DNA of 64,000 nt from Aliidiomarina indica. Lineage in GTDB: Bacteria; Pseudomonadota; Gammaproteobacteria; Enterobacterales; Alteromonadaceae. Position 1 is the first letter of the stretch; every line of letters begins with the position of its first letter. The position numbers and the translations under genes are program-made. The stretch is taken from assembly GCF_015354615.1 (NCBI RefSeq), contig NZ_JACAVQ010000002.1, positions 186,001 through 250,000 of the forward strand, in the 5' to 3' direction. The notes under the pieces were generated by a model. The model did not search any database, was not told the origin of the DNA, and saw nothing but the letters and a program-made list of their open reading frames with translations. This document shows, piece by piece, positions 39,659-47,672 of the stretch.

Positions 39659-40923
39659 TGTCACGCATTCTTGATTGGATTGATCAGCGTATTCCGCTGA
39701 GCAATACCCTGAAATTACACGTGACCCAATATCCGGCACCGAAGAACTTTAACTTCTGGTACCTGATGGGATCATTAGCGCTCGTTGTATTGGTCAACCA
39801 AATTGTGACTGGTATTTGGTTAACCATGAGCTACAACCCAAGCGCAGAAGGCGCTTTTGCGTCAGTTGAATACATCATGCGTGATGTAGAATACGGCTGG
39901 CTTCTTCGTTATATGCACTCCACCGGTGCATCTTTCTTCTTTATCGTAGTGTATCTACACATGTTCCGCGGCTTAATGTACGGCTCGTACCAAAAGCCTC
40001 GTGAACTCCTGTGGATCTTCGGTATGTTGATTTTCTTGGTCCTGATGGCCGAAGCCTTTATGGGTTACATGTTGCCATGGGGCCAGATGTCGTACTGGGG
40101 AGCGCAGGTGATTATCTCGCTGTTTGGTACCATCCCGTTTGGTATCGGTGAGGCCTTAACCACGTGGATTCGCGGTGACTATGTGATTTCAGGGGCGACC
40201 TTGAATCGATTCTTTGCATTGCATGTGATTGCATTGCCATTGGTCATTGTTATTCTGGTGTTCTTGCACTTGATTGCCTTGCATGAAGTTGGTTCAAACA
40301 ACCCCGATGGCATCGATCTTAAGAAGCCGAAAGGCAGCGTGAAGGAAGAAGATAAATCACCGTACGAGTTCCATGAGCGGTATACGAAGAAGTACGACAT
40401 TGTCGATTCCATACCTTTCCATCCGTATTACACGGTGAAAGATTTGGTTGGTCTTGCGGTGTTCTTAATCTTCTTTGCTTGGGTTATTTTCTATGCGCCG
40501 ACCATGGGTGGGCAGTTCTTAGAGCCGCCTAACTTTGAAGCCGCAGATCCAATGCGTACGCCTGAGCACATTGCTCCGGTGTGGTACTTCACTCCGTTTT
40601 ACGCCATCTTGGCAGCAGTACCGAATCCAATCGGTGGGGTAATCCTCATGTTTGGTTCCATTGTCCTGTTGTTCCTGATGCCATGGATTGACCGCTCATC
40701 TGTGCGTTCAATTCGCTACCGGAGTGGCTTGCACAAAGCGAACCTAGCAATGTTGGTGGTTAGCTTCATTGTGCTTGGATTCGTGGGGGCATTACCACCC
40801 ACGGAACTCTTTACCCGCATTGGTCAGATCTTTACGTTCCTGTACTTTGCGTTCTTTGTCTTCCTGTTCTTCTACAGTAAGAACGAGAAAACCAAACCAC
40901 TGCCTGAGAGAGTAACGAAATGA
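39658..40923 (+). CDS. petB: Ubiquinol-cytochrome c reductase cytochrome b subunit
   Basis: A 421-residue membrane protein with the cytochrome b core of about eight spans. Haem-ligand histidines lie in the second and fourth spans (for example HSTGASFFFIVVYLHMFRG). The PEWY-like Qo motif appears as PVWY near residue 305 (in HIAPVWYFTPFYA), a variant that keeps the tyrosine but not the glutamate. It starts at the last base of petA's stop and overlaps petC by four bases. Confidence 0.96.
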   Translation: MSRILDWIDQRIPLSNTLKLHVTQYPAPKNFNFWYLMGSLALVVLVNQIVTGIWLTMSYNPSAEGAFASVEYIMRDVEYGWLLRYMHSTGASFFFIVVYLHMFRGLMYGSYQKPRELLWIFGMLIFLVLMAEAFMGYMLPWGQMSYWGAQVIISLFGTIPFGIGEALTTWIRGDYVISGATLNRFFALHVIALPLVIVILVFLHLIALHEVGSNNPDGIDLKKPKGSVKEEDKSPYEFHERYTKKYDIVDSIPFHPYYTVKDLVGLAVFLIFFAWVIFYAPTMGGQFLEPPNFEAADPMRTPEHIAPVWYFTPFYAILAAVPNPIGGVILMFGSIVLLFLMPWIDRSSVRSIRYRSGLHKANLAMLVVSFIVLGFVGALPPTELFTRIGQIFTFLYFAFFVFLFFYSKNEKTKPLPERVTK

Positions 40924-41657
40924 TGAAGCGATTCTTGATGGCCCTAGCGTTTCTGCTTCCGTCTGCCGCATTTGCGGCAGGCTACAGCGGACCGTTGGAC
41001 AAGGCCGACTATGATTTGCGTGACCAAGCGTCACTGCAGCGTGGTGCACAAATCTTCATGAACTACTGCTTAGGCTGTCATACTATGCAGTACCAGCGTT
41101 ATCAGCGCACGTTCGAAGACCTTGGTATTCCGGTAGATTTAGGTCAAGAACTGCTGCAATTCACGGGTGATGGTCCTGGGTCGCATATGATCTCTGCTAT
41201 CGATGCAGATGCGTCAAGTGATTGGTTTGGTTTAACCCCGCCCGATTTAACGATGGTTGCACGGGTGCGCGGTGCCGATTGGTTGTATACTTACTTCCGT
41301 TCGTTCTATGAAGATCCAAGTCGTCCATTTGGCGTGAACAACGAAATTTTTGAAAACGTGGGTATGCCTCACGTATTGCAAGAATTGCAAGGTGTTCCGC
41401 GTCAAACATACGAACGCAGAATGGTTGATGGCGAAATGCGCGACGTTTATGTTGGCATTCGTTCAGACGGTTCAGGTCGCATGAGCCCTGATGAGTTCGA
41501 TCAAGCGATGCTCGATCTAACTGCATTCTTGGTATACACAGGTGAGCCGGTGTATCTTGAGCGTCAGCGCTTAGGTTACTACGTCATTGGCTTCCTGTTT
41601 GTGTTCCTGATTCTTACGATTCTGCTGAAACGTGAGTTCTGGCGCGATATTAAGTAA
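40920..41657 (+). CDS. petC: Ubiquinol-cytochrome c reductase cytochrome c1
   Basis: A 245-residue c-type cytochrome with a signal peptide (about 1-19, ending FAA), one haem-binding motif CLGCH (C50, C53, H54) and a C-terminal membrane anchor (about 218-238, ending in a basic tail). It passes electrons from the Rieske protein to soluble or membrane cytochrome c. It ends the petABC operon and a hairpin terminator follows. Confidence 0.96.
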   Translation: MMKRFLMALAFLLPSAAFAAGYSGPLDKADYDLRDQASLQRGAQIFMNYCLGCHTMQYQRYQRTFEDLGIPVDLGQELLQFTGDGPGSHMISAIDADASSDWFGLTPPDLTMVARVRGADWLYTYFRSFYEDPSRPFGVNNEIFENVGMPHVLQELQGVPRQTYERRMVDGEMRDVYVGIRSDGSGRMSPDEFDQAMLDLTAFLVYTGEPVYLERQRLGYYVIGFLFVFLILTILLKREFWRDIK

Positions 41658-41686
41658 TTCATTGAATTACTAGTAGTTATTTTAAT

Positions 41687-41708
41687 GGGGGCGAGCTTCG
41701 CCCCCTTT
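41687..41708 (+). terminator. Intrinsic terminator after petC
   Basis: A GC-rich perfect stem (GGGGGCGA with TCGCCCCC, three-base loop) ends in CTTT, 29 bases after the petC stop. The T-tract is short, so termination may be partial and let some transcript through to sspA. Confidence 0.7.
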
Positions 41709-41734
41709 GCTGTTTCCGAAGAGTGGAGAAACCC

Positions 41735-42370
41735 ATGGCTGTGGCTGCCAATAAGCGTTCAGTAATGACCCTGTATTCAGGGAAAGATGATTTATTCAGT
41801 CATCAAACTCGTATAGTTTTGGCTGAGAAAGGCGTCAGTGTTGAAATTGCCTATGTCGATCCAGATAATCAGCCAGAAGATTTGTTACAACTGAATCCGT
41901 ATGCCGACAACGTTCCAACCTTGGTAGACCGTGAGTTGGTGCTCTATAAAGCACAAATTATCATGGAATATCTTGATGAGCGTTTTCCGCATCCACCGTT
42001 GATGCCGGTATACCCGGTTGCTCGGGGAACGAGTCGGTTGATGATGTATCGTATCGAGCGTGATTGGTACGCGCTTGCTCGTACTATCTTGTCGGGCACG
42101 AAAAAAGAAGCAGAGGCAGCACGTCAGGAGCTGAAAGAGAGCTTATTGGCACTTGCCCCTGTGTTCGCCGATACGCCTTACTTTATGAGCGAAGAATTCA
42201 CACTTGTTGATTGTTACTTAGCCCCCTTATTGTGGCGTTTGCCGACCTATGGCATTGAGCTAACGGGAGCCGGTGCAAAAGAAGTGAAATCGTACATGCT
42301 GCGCGTTTTCGAACGCGAATCGTTCCGCGATTCGATGACCGAAGAAGAACGCGAAATCGGTCGTCCGTAA
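41735..42370 (+). CDS. sspA: Stringent starvation protein A
   Basis: A 211-residue protein with a glutathione S-transferase fold that binds RNA polymerase and does not act as a GST. The surface-pocket stretch FPHPPLMP is conserved. In E. coli SspA lowers H-NS levels in stationary phase and aids acid tolerance. I chose ATG at 41735, preceded by GAGTGGAGA; an in-frame GTG at 41723 is less likely. The order petABC-sspAB is common in gamma- and betaproteobacteria. Confidence 0.94.
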   Translation: MAVAANKRSVMTLYSGKDDLFSHQTRIVLAEKGVSVEIAYVDPDNQPEDLLQLNPYADNVPTLVDRELVLYKAQIIMEYLDERFPHPPLMPVYPVARGTSRLMMYRIERDWYALARTILSGTKKEAEAARQELKESLLALAPVFADTPYFMSEEFTLVDCYLAPLLWRLPTYGIELTGAGAKEVKSYMLRVFERESFRDSMTEEEREIGRP

Positions 42371-42408
42371 GCTCGACGATCGACGATAAAGCAACGAAGA
42401 GGAATGCA

Positions 42409-42825
42409 ATGACACCTAGACGTCCATACCTGCTACGTGCGCTATATGAATGGTTAGTTGATAACGAGTTAACGCCGCATCTTGTGGTGGATGCTGAGTT
42501 TCCTGGAACTGAAATTCCTCGGGATTATGTGCAAGACGGTCAGATTGTTTTGAACATTGCACCGGGCGCGGTGCAAGCGTTACGCATGGAAAATAACCAA
42601 GTTCAGTTTCGTGCGCGTTTTAACGGACAGGATCAACGGGTGTACTTGCCGATGGGCGCTTTATTGGCTGTTTATGCTCGTGAGAACGGTGCGGGTACTA
42701 TTTTTGAACCCGAACAAGGCTTGTTGCTAGAAGATGAGCACAATCACGACGCGGCGCACGATAGTGATGATGACGCGCCTAAACCAAGTGGTAAAGGTAA
42801 ACCATCACTCACTGTGGTGAAATAA
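42409..42825 (+). CDS. sspB: ClpXP adaptor SspB
   Basis: A 138-residue adaptor that brings ssrA-tagged proteins and RseA fragments to ClpXP. The N-terminal substrate-binding domain (about 1-108) is followed by an acidic, His-rich linker and a C-terminal ClpX-binding tail ending KPSLTVVK, comparable to the LRVVK tail of E. coli SspB. It starts 38 bases after sspA and shares its transcript. With DegS in the same window, two steps of the sigma-E cascade are present. Confidence 0.95.
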   Translation: MTPRRPYLLRALYEWLVDNELTPHLVVDAEFPGTEIPRDYVQDGQIVLNIAPGAVQALRMENNQVQFRARFNGQDQRVYLPMGALLAVYARENGAGTIFEPEQGLLLEDEHNHDAAHDSDDDAPKPSGKGKPSLTVVK

Positions 42826-42845
42826 CGACGCCGTCAACCTAATGT

Positions 42846-42884
42846 AAAACGCCTGTGCGGATAACCATCTGCACAGGCGTTTTT
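42846..42884 (+). terminator. Intrinsic terminator after sspB
   Basis: A 13-base perfect stem AAAACGCCTGTGC / GCACAGGCGTTTT is followed by more T. It also faces dolP on the other strand and could serve both genes because each side has the needed A/T run. Confidence 0.9.
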
Positions 42885-42928
42885 GTTTGCGTGTCATGGC
42901 AAGTGCGTCAGGCTACTTGCCGCTTGCG

Positions 42929-43513
42929 TTATGCTTCGCGAATGGTAAGCACATCAATCACTTTTCGCACGCCACGGACATTACGGGCAACATCGATTGC
43001 GCGTTCAGCGGTATCTTTATCAACAACGCCGAATAAGAATACTTCACCATCTTCGGTGACCACCTTAATGCCCGAAGCGTCGTAATCTTGGTCACGCAAT
43101 AACAAGGTTTTCACCCGTGCGGTAATCCAAGTGTCATCGGCACGGGTGCGGAAGTTTGCGACGTCGGTAATACGAATTTGATTAAACACCCGGTTCACGC
43201 CGTCAACATTGCGTGCGATTCGCTCGGCCTCGTCAGCGCGGCCTTGGGTATCAACTTGCCCATATAGCAATACATCACCATTGTAGGGTAAGTATTTCAC
43301 GCGTTGATTCCGCATTATTTCGGCATCGTTAAAGGCGGATACCAAACGCACCCGCAGGGTAGAGTCGTCAATTTGTGTGCCCACATCGCGGCTGTCTAAT
43401 GCCACTGCTGTGCCGCCAATCGTTGCACCCACTACCGCCACAGCGCAGCCGCTAAGCTGAGTAACGAGAAGAGGTGCGCAGATGAGTAATGCTGCTAAAC
43501 GGGTCGCTTGCAT
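42929..43513 (-). CDS. dolP: Outer-membrane lipoprotein DolP (YraP), two BON domains
   Basis: A 194-residue lipoprotein with a signal peptide and lipobox LSGC (C23), followed by two BON domains (about 48-115 and 122-192). DolP binds anionic phospholipids at the division site and supports outer-membrane integrity. I chose ATG at 43513; the in-frame extension to 43546 lies in diaA. It ends the lpoA-yraN-diaA-dolP cluster, in the E. coli order. Confidence 0.94.
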   Translation of the reverse strand: MQATRLAALLICAPLLVTQLSGCAVAVVGATIGGTAVALDSRDVGTQIDDSTLRVRLVSAFNDAEIMRNQRVKYLPYNGDVLLYGQVDTQGRADEAERIARNVDGVNRVFNQIRITDVANFRTRADDTWITARVKTLLLRDQDYDASGIKVVTEDGEVFLFGVVDKDTAERAIDVARNVRGVRKVIDVLTIREA

Positions 43514-43517
43514 AAAA

Positions 43518-44081
43518 TTATTCCCCTTGGAAGATTCTCTCTTCAATTAAATCTACGAGCAACTGACTAAAAAATAATTGTTGTTCCACAATGCGCGCCG
43601 CATGCCGACTGGGGATGCGCACTTCAATATCCGTAGGCCCGAGCAAGCCAGTAATTTCAGGTGCCTCTTCACCAATCACTGCAACAATGGTCATCTCCCG
43701 TGACAGGGCGGCTTCCATGGCCTGATGAACACGATCAGAGTGGTGTCGGCTAACAAAGGCGATCAAAAGGTCACCTGATTGACCCAACGCACTAATTTGC
43801 CGTGACAAGCACTCATGCTGATTGGGATGTGTTGAATTCATGCCTAGGGTGATGGCGGGAAAGGGCGGTCGCTCAAGGCGACTGCCGTGCAGTAACAAAT
43901 CGGTAAAGTGATGGGCGACAAAGGTGCTATTGCCGTCGCCACAACTAAAGATGCGGTGGCCTTCGAGTAATGAACTCACCATAAGCTCGGCGGCATGTTG
44001 TATTGGTTGCGCTAAGGTATCTGCGGCCGCCACTTGAATTTGGATGCTTTCATTAAAATACGTTCGAATCGTGTCTTGCAT
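43518..44081 (-). CDS. diaA: DnaA initiator-associating protein DiaA (SIS domain)
   Basis: A 187-residue single SIS-domain protein. Size and position match DiaA, a tetramer that binds several DnaA molecules and promotes initiation at oriC. The usual GNGGSAxxAQHF loop of DiaA and GmhA reads GDGNSTFVAHHF here, a clear change at the sugar-phosphate-like site. This could reflect its non-enzymatic role. GmhA is an alternative from fold alone, but the neighbours favour DiaA. Confidence 0.88.
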   Translation of the reverse strand: MQDTIRTYFNESIQIQVAAADTLAQPIQHAAELMVSSLLEGHRIFSCGDGNSTFVAHHFTDLLLHGSRLERPPFPAITLGMNSTHPNQHECLSRQISALGQSGDLLIAFVSRHHSDRVHQAMEAALSREMTIVAVIGEEAPEITGLLGPTDIEVRIPSRHAARIVEQQLFFSQLLVDLIEERIFQGE

Positions 44082-44083
44082 AG

Positions 44084-44434
44084 TCAGAATGCGTCCTTAA
44101 GCCACTCAATGTTAAAGGGATGTCCCGTTATGGCAATAATATCAAAACGACACGCTGTTGTGTGTTCACTCAATTGATGTTTGGCAAGCCATACCCGTGC
44201 GGCATGGCGCACACGTTGCAATTGTTTTGCGCTTATTTGCTCAAGAACATCGGCAAAAGCCGCGCTGGCACGATACTTTACTTCAACAAATATAAAGAAC
44301 TCGTCGTCGCGCATAATAATATCAATTTCGCCGTTATTTAAACGATAATTTTGCGCAACGAGTTCCAAGCCAAATTGGCTCAAATGGCGAATCGCCACTT
44401 CCTCATAATCAGTCCCGACGTCCCGTGTCGACAT
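44084..44434 (-). CDS. yraN: YraN family (UPF0102) endonuclease-like protein
   Basis: A 116-residue protein with the restriction-endonuclease-like core GEIDIIMRDDEFFIFVEVKYR, giving the E-D-EVK metal-binding pattern at about residues 37-56. The function of YraN is not established; the fold suggests a Holliday-junction-resolvase-like or nuclease role. It overlaps the end of lpoA by 26 bases and is followed by diaA after two bases. Confidence 0.92.
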   Translation of the reverse strand: MSTRDVGTDYEEVAIRHLSQFGLELVAQNYRLNNGEIDIIMRDDEFFIFVEVKYRASAAFADVLEQISAKQLQRVRHAARVWLAKHQLSEHTTACRFDIIAITGHPFNIEWLKDAF

Positions 44435-46280
44435 AAGCTGCGTGCTCCACTTTTAAGGTATGTCCTTCAAAGGTAGCCCAATCGAGCTCGCGAATGACCG
44501 CGTGGTTGGAAATCCGCAATTGCCCCGTTAGACCCGCATGCCGATAGCCGGGCAATTCGAGCACGAGAGGAAGTCGCAGCGCAAGCTCCATAGCATCAAA
44601 GCCCATCGCCACTAAACGCTGTTGGCTCAGGTTCCAAGGGGTCATCGCTTGCGCCAACGTTTGCTTTAGCTGTGCATCACGCTGGGTATGAATAAGCCAA
44701 GGTGCGTCGGAAAAATAAATCCCCTCAAGATCGTTTTCGCCGCGTGATTGTTGCTCCTGATGAACCGCCGAATTGGCGTACATAGGAATGCGACTACCGA
44801 AGGCGCTTAGATTGACATCAATAAACGGACGCAATAAACGGGCTTGTTGTGCATCACCGAGCAAATAGATGGCATCGATATCTTGGCGACTACGGAATTC
44901 GTGATGTAGCTCTTCGTTTTGTAGGCGTTGCTGGAGGCTTCGCTCGAGCGCATCAATACGATTTTGACTGGCACTTACTTGTAAGCTATCGCGCACTACA
45001 TCCGCCATGTCGGTACTGGAGCTGTAAAAACCGGTACGAACTGAGTCAGGGCCGAATCGCTGATTCCACGCTTGAGTAAATGCCTGAGACATTTGTCGGC
45101 CACGGGCGGTATCAGGTCCGAGCAAGAGCACATTACGGTGTCCTTTTTGCGCTAAAAATGACAGCGCCGCATCAACTTCTGAGGCTAAATCTAATGCAAA
45201 GAATGCGCTTCTCGAGATGACATCCTCGGCAACGCCGTCGCCTTGGTTTAGCCACAGCTGATGCCAGGGGCCGACCGAATAGCTTGAGAAGTTCTCCAAC
45301 GCGTCCCGATCAAGAGGGCCAATCACCAATTCGATTTCTCTCTCAATAAGGCTGTTATGAATGGCTTCCATACTGGCGGTTGCTGTATCGAAAAAATGTA
45401 AGTTTGCGCGCATCTCACCTCGATAGGCGGCAAGAATACCGTTGCGAACCGCATGTCCTTGTGCCGCAAATTGGCCACTCAAGGGCAATAAAATAGCAAT
45501 GTTTTGTGGCGTTGCAGTAAACTCAATCCGTTGCTGCATCGCCGCCACTAAATCAGCCGCCGGATGCTCGGGAAAACTGCGCTGCCAAGAAGCTAACGCT
45601 TGTGCGGGTACCGCGGATTGGCGGGCCGCTTGATGTAAACGCAAGGCCAATTGTAACCAACCGCGCGTAATCTCGTCACCACCGCCTCGATGCGCCTCCA
45701 GCGAAGCTAAGGTGACACGGCTAAGATACTGCCATATTTGTGCATCGCTCACGTCACTGTCGTATCGCTGTAGCTGCATTAAGGTTAAGCTAGCGGAAAG
45801 AGGCTGATCGCCGCCACTGTATGCTTGATAACGTAAGCGCAGTGTTTGTGCTCGATAATGGCGCTGGCTGAATTGGCGTTCCAGATCATCGGTGAGATCG
45901 AGAACTTGCTGCCAACGCCCCATGGCGCCATGAAAACGGGCTTGCTGCAGGCGATACAGCGCCGCATGGGTCGGGCGCAGTTGGCGTACATCAACTTGAG
46001 TGAGAACTGCGCCGGCATGGGGTGCCTGCTCCGTATCTAAAAACGCAGCGGCGGCATTGACCAAATATTCATGTTGTTCATAAGGGCGGGTCGTGGCAGC
46101 GGCTTGGGCAACCCAATCATAGCCGGAACGGACGGCAGGGGCCGTCACCGAATCGACCTGTTCCCGTGTATCATCTCTAGGTGTGGGTGACTCTGGGGAA
46201 CTAGCACAGCCGCTGATCACCAGCGCTGCGACTATAAAAACAGGAATGCATGAGGAACGCTTATTTGGCACAATACACAT
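44409..46280 (-). CDS. lpoA: Penicillin-binding protein activator LpoA
   Basis: A 623-residue outer-membrane lipoprotein with a signal peptide and lipobox VISGC (C25), an N-terminal helical TPR-like region (about 45-240) and a C-terminal periplasmic-binding-protein fold (about 250-610, starting NIAILLPLSGQFAAQG). LpoA reaches through the peptidoglycan to activate PBP1A. It is divergent from rsmI by 89 bases, the standard arrangement. PBP1A itself is not in the window. Confidence 0.95.
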   Translation of the reverse strand: MCIVPNKRSSCIPVFIVAALVISGCASSPESPTPRDDTREQVDSVTAPAVRSGYDWVAQAAATTRPYEQHEYLVNAAAAFLDTEQAPHAGAVLTQVDVRQLRPTHAALYRLQQARFHGAMGRWQQVLDLTDDLERQFSQRHYRAQTLRLRYQAYSGGDQPLSASLTLMQLQRYDSDVSDAQIWQYLSRVTLASLEAHRGGGDEITRGWLQLALRLHQAARQSAVPAQALASWQRSFPEHPAADLVAAMQQRIEFTATPQNIAILLPLSGQFAAQGHAVRNGILAAYRGEMRANLHFFDTATASMEAIHNSLIEREIELVIGPLDRDALENFSSYSVGPWHQLWLNQGDGVAEDVISRSAFFALDLASEVDAALSFLAQKGHRNVLLLGPDTARGRQMSQAFTQAWNQRFGPDSVRTGFYSSSTDMADVVRDSLQVSASQNRIDALERSLQQRLQNEELHHEFRSRQDIDAIYLLGDAQQARLLRPFIDVNLSAFGSRIPMYANSAVHQEQQSRGENDLEGIYFSDAPWLIHTQRDAQLKQTLAQAMTPWNLSQQRLVAMGFDAMELALRLPLVLELPGYRHAGLTGQLRISNHAVIRELDWATFEGHTLKVEHAAYVDTGRRD

Positions 46281-46369
46281 CTCAATTTGGACCGCGAGGT
46301 CCTACTATAAACCCACCATGGCTGTCAGACAAATAACAGCGCGAATGATTCACGTAAAGAGATGGAAAA

Positions 46370-47203
46370 ATGAGCAAAGGCACTTTGTATATCGTTCCAA
46401 CGCCAATTGGTAATCTTAACGACATCACCTTACGTGCATTAGAGGTGTTGCGCAGTGTGGATGTGATTGCGGCGGAAGACACACGTCATTCAAGCGTGTT
46501 GTTGAATCATTATGGCATTCAAGCCACATTGTGGGCCGTCCATGAACATAACGAACGGCAAAAATCTGAGCAAATCGTGCAGCGGCTATTAGACGGGCAA
46601 ACGATCGCGTTGATTAGCGATGCTGGCACGCCGCTGATTAGCGACCCTGGCTACCCGCTCGTGAATGCCTGTCGCGCCGCCGGCGCTCATGTGGTTGCAT
46701 TGCCCGGTGCCTGTGCCGCCATTACCGCGCTTTCAGCGGCGGGCTTGCCTACCGATCGTTTCCTCTTTTGTGGATTTCTGCCAGCGAAACAACAAGCACG
46801 TGAGAAAGCTTTGGCAGCCCTAGCGGGAGAAAGCGCCACCCTAATCTATTATGAGTCTCCTCGTCGCATCCTCGATACGCTGGAGGCTGTGATTGGCGTA
46901 TTAGGGGCGAATCGGCCAGTGGTTATAGCCCGTGAAGTGACCAAGCAATTTGAAACCTACTTGCATGGCACCGCCACTGATGTTCTGGCCATGGTTAGAG
47001 CCGATGCCAATCAGCAGCGGGGTGAGATGGTACTGATCGTAGGCGGTGCGCCAGCCCGCGACGACGCGACACCGGTTGAGGCGTTACAGCTTTTAGCGCG
47101 CTTAAGCGAAGAATTGCCACCAAAGAAAGCGGCAAAAATTGTGGCGGAACATTACAACTTGAGCGCAAATGCGCTCTATCAAAGTCAGTTGGATAGAAAC
47201 TAG
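46370..47203 (+). CDS. rsmI: 16S rRNA 2'-O-ribose C1402 methyltransferase RsmI
   Basis: A 277-residue SAM-dependent methyltransferase of the tetrapyrrole-methylase fold. Motifs VPTPIGNLNDITLRA, AEDTRHS and ISDAGTPLISDPG are intact. It 2'-O-methylates C1402 in the P-site decoding region, together with the N4 methylation by RsmH, which is encoded at 50513 in this same window. It is divergent from lpoA and lies just before rnpB. Confidence 0.97.
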   Translation: MSKGTLYIVPTPIGNLNDITLRALEVLRSVDVIAAEDTRHSSVLLNHYGIQATLWAVHEHNERQKSEQIVQRLLDGQTIALISDAGTPLISDPGYPLVNACRAAGAHVVALPGACAAITALSAAGLPTDRFLFCGFLPAKQQAREKALAALAGESATLIYYESPRRILDTLEAVIGVLGANRPVVIAREVTKQFETYLHGTATDVLAMVRADANQQRGEMVLIVGGAPARDDATPVEALQLLARLSEELPPKKAAKIVAEHYNLSANALYQSQLDRN

Positions 47204-47245
47204 CTTAGCAGCTTCACGAATGCTTCTTGCTACTTTAAATCGTGC

Positions 47246-47251
47246 TATACT
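47246..47251 (+). promoter_or_regulatory. -10 element of rnpB
   Basis: TATACT lies eight bases before the expected RNase P RNA 5' end and is followed by a GC-rich discriminator (CCGCCGCGG), as at stable-RNA promoters. The -35 region is weak. Confidence 0.6.
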
Positions 47252-47258
47252 CCGCCGC

Positions 47259-47634
<376 letters not shown>

Positions 47635-47647
47635 ACTTTCTTCAAGC

Positions 47648-47672
47648 AAAACCCCATTTAGGTGGGGTTTTT
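47648..47672. terminator. Terminator shared by rnpB and the GGDEF-EAL gene
   Basis: AAAACCCCA / TGGGGTTTT with a loop of about five bases and further T. On the reverse strand it also has a run of T, so it can end both convergent transcripts. The TAA stop of the reverse gene lies in the loop. Confidence 0.88.
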
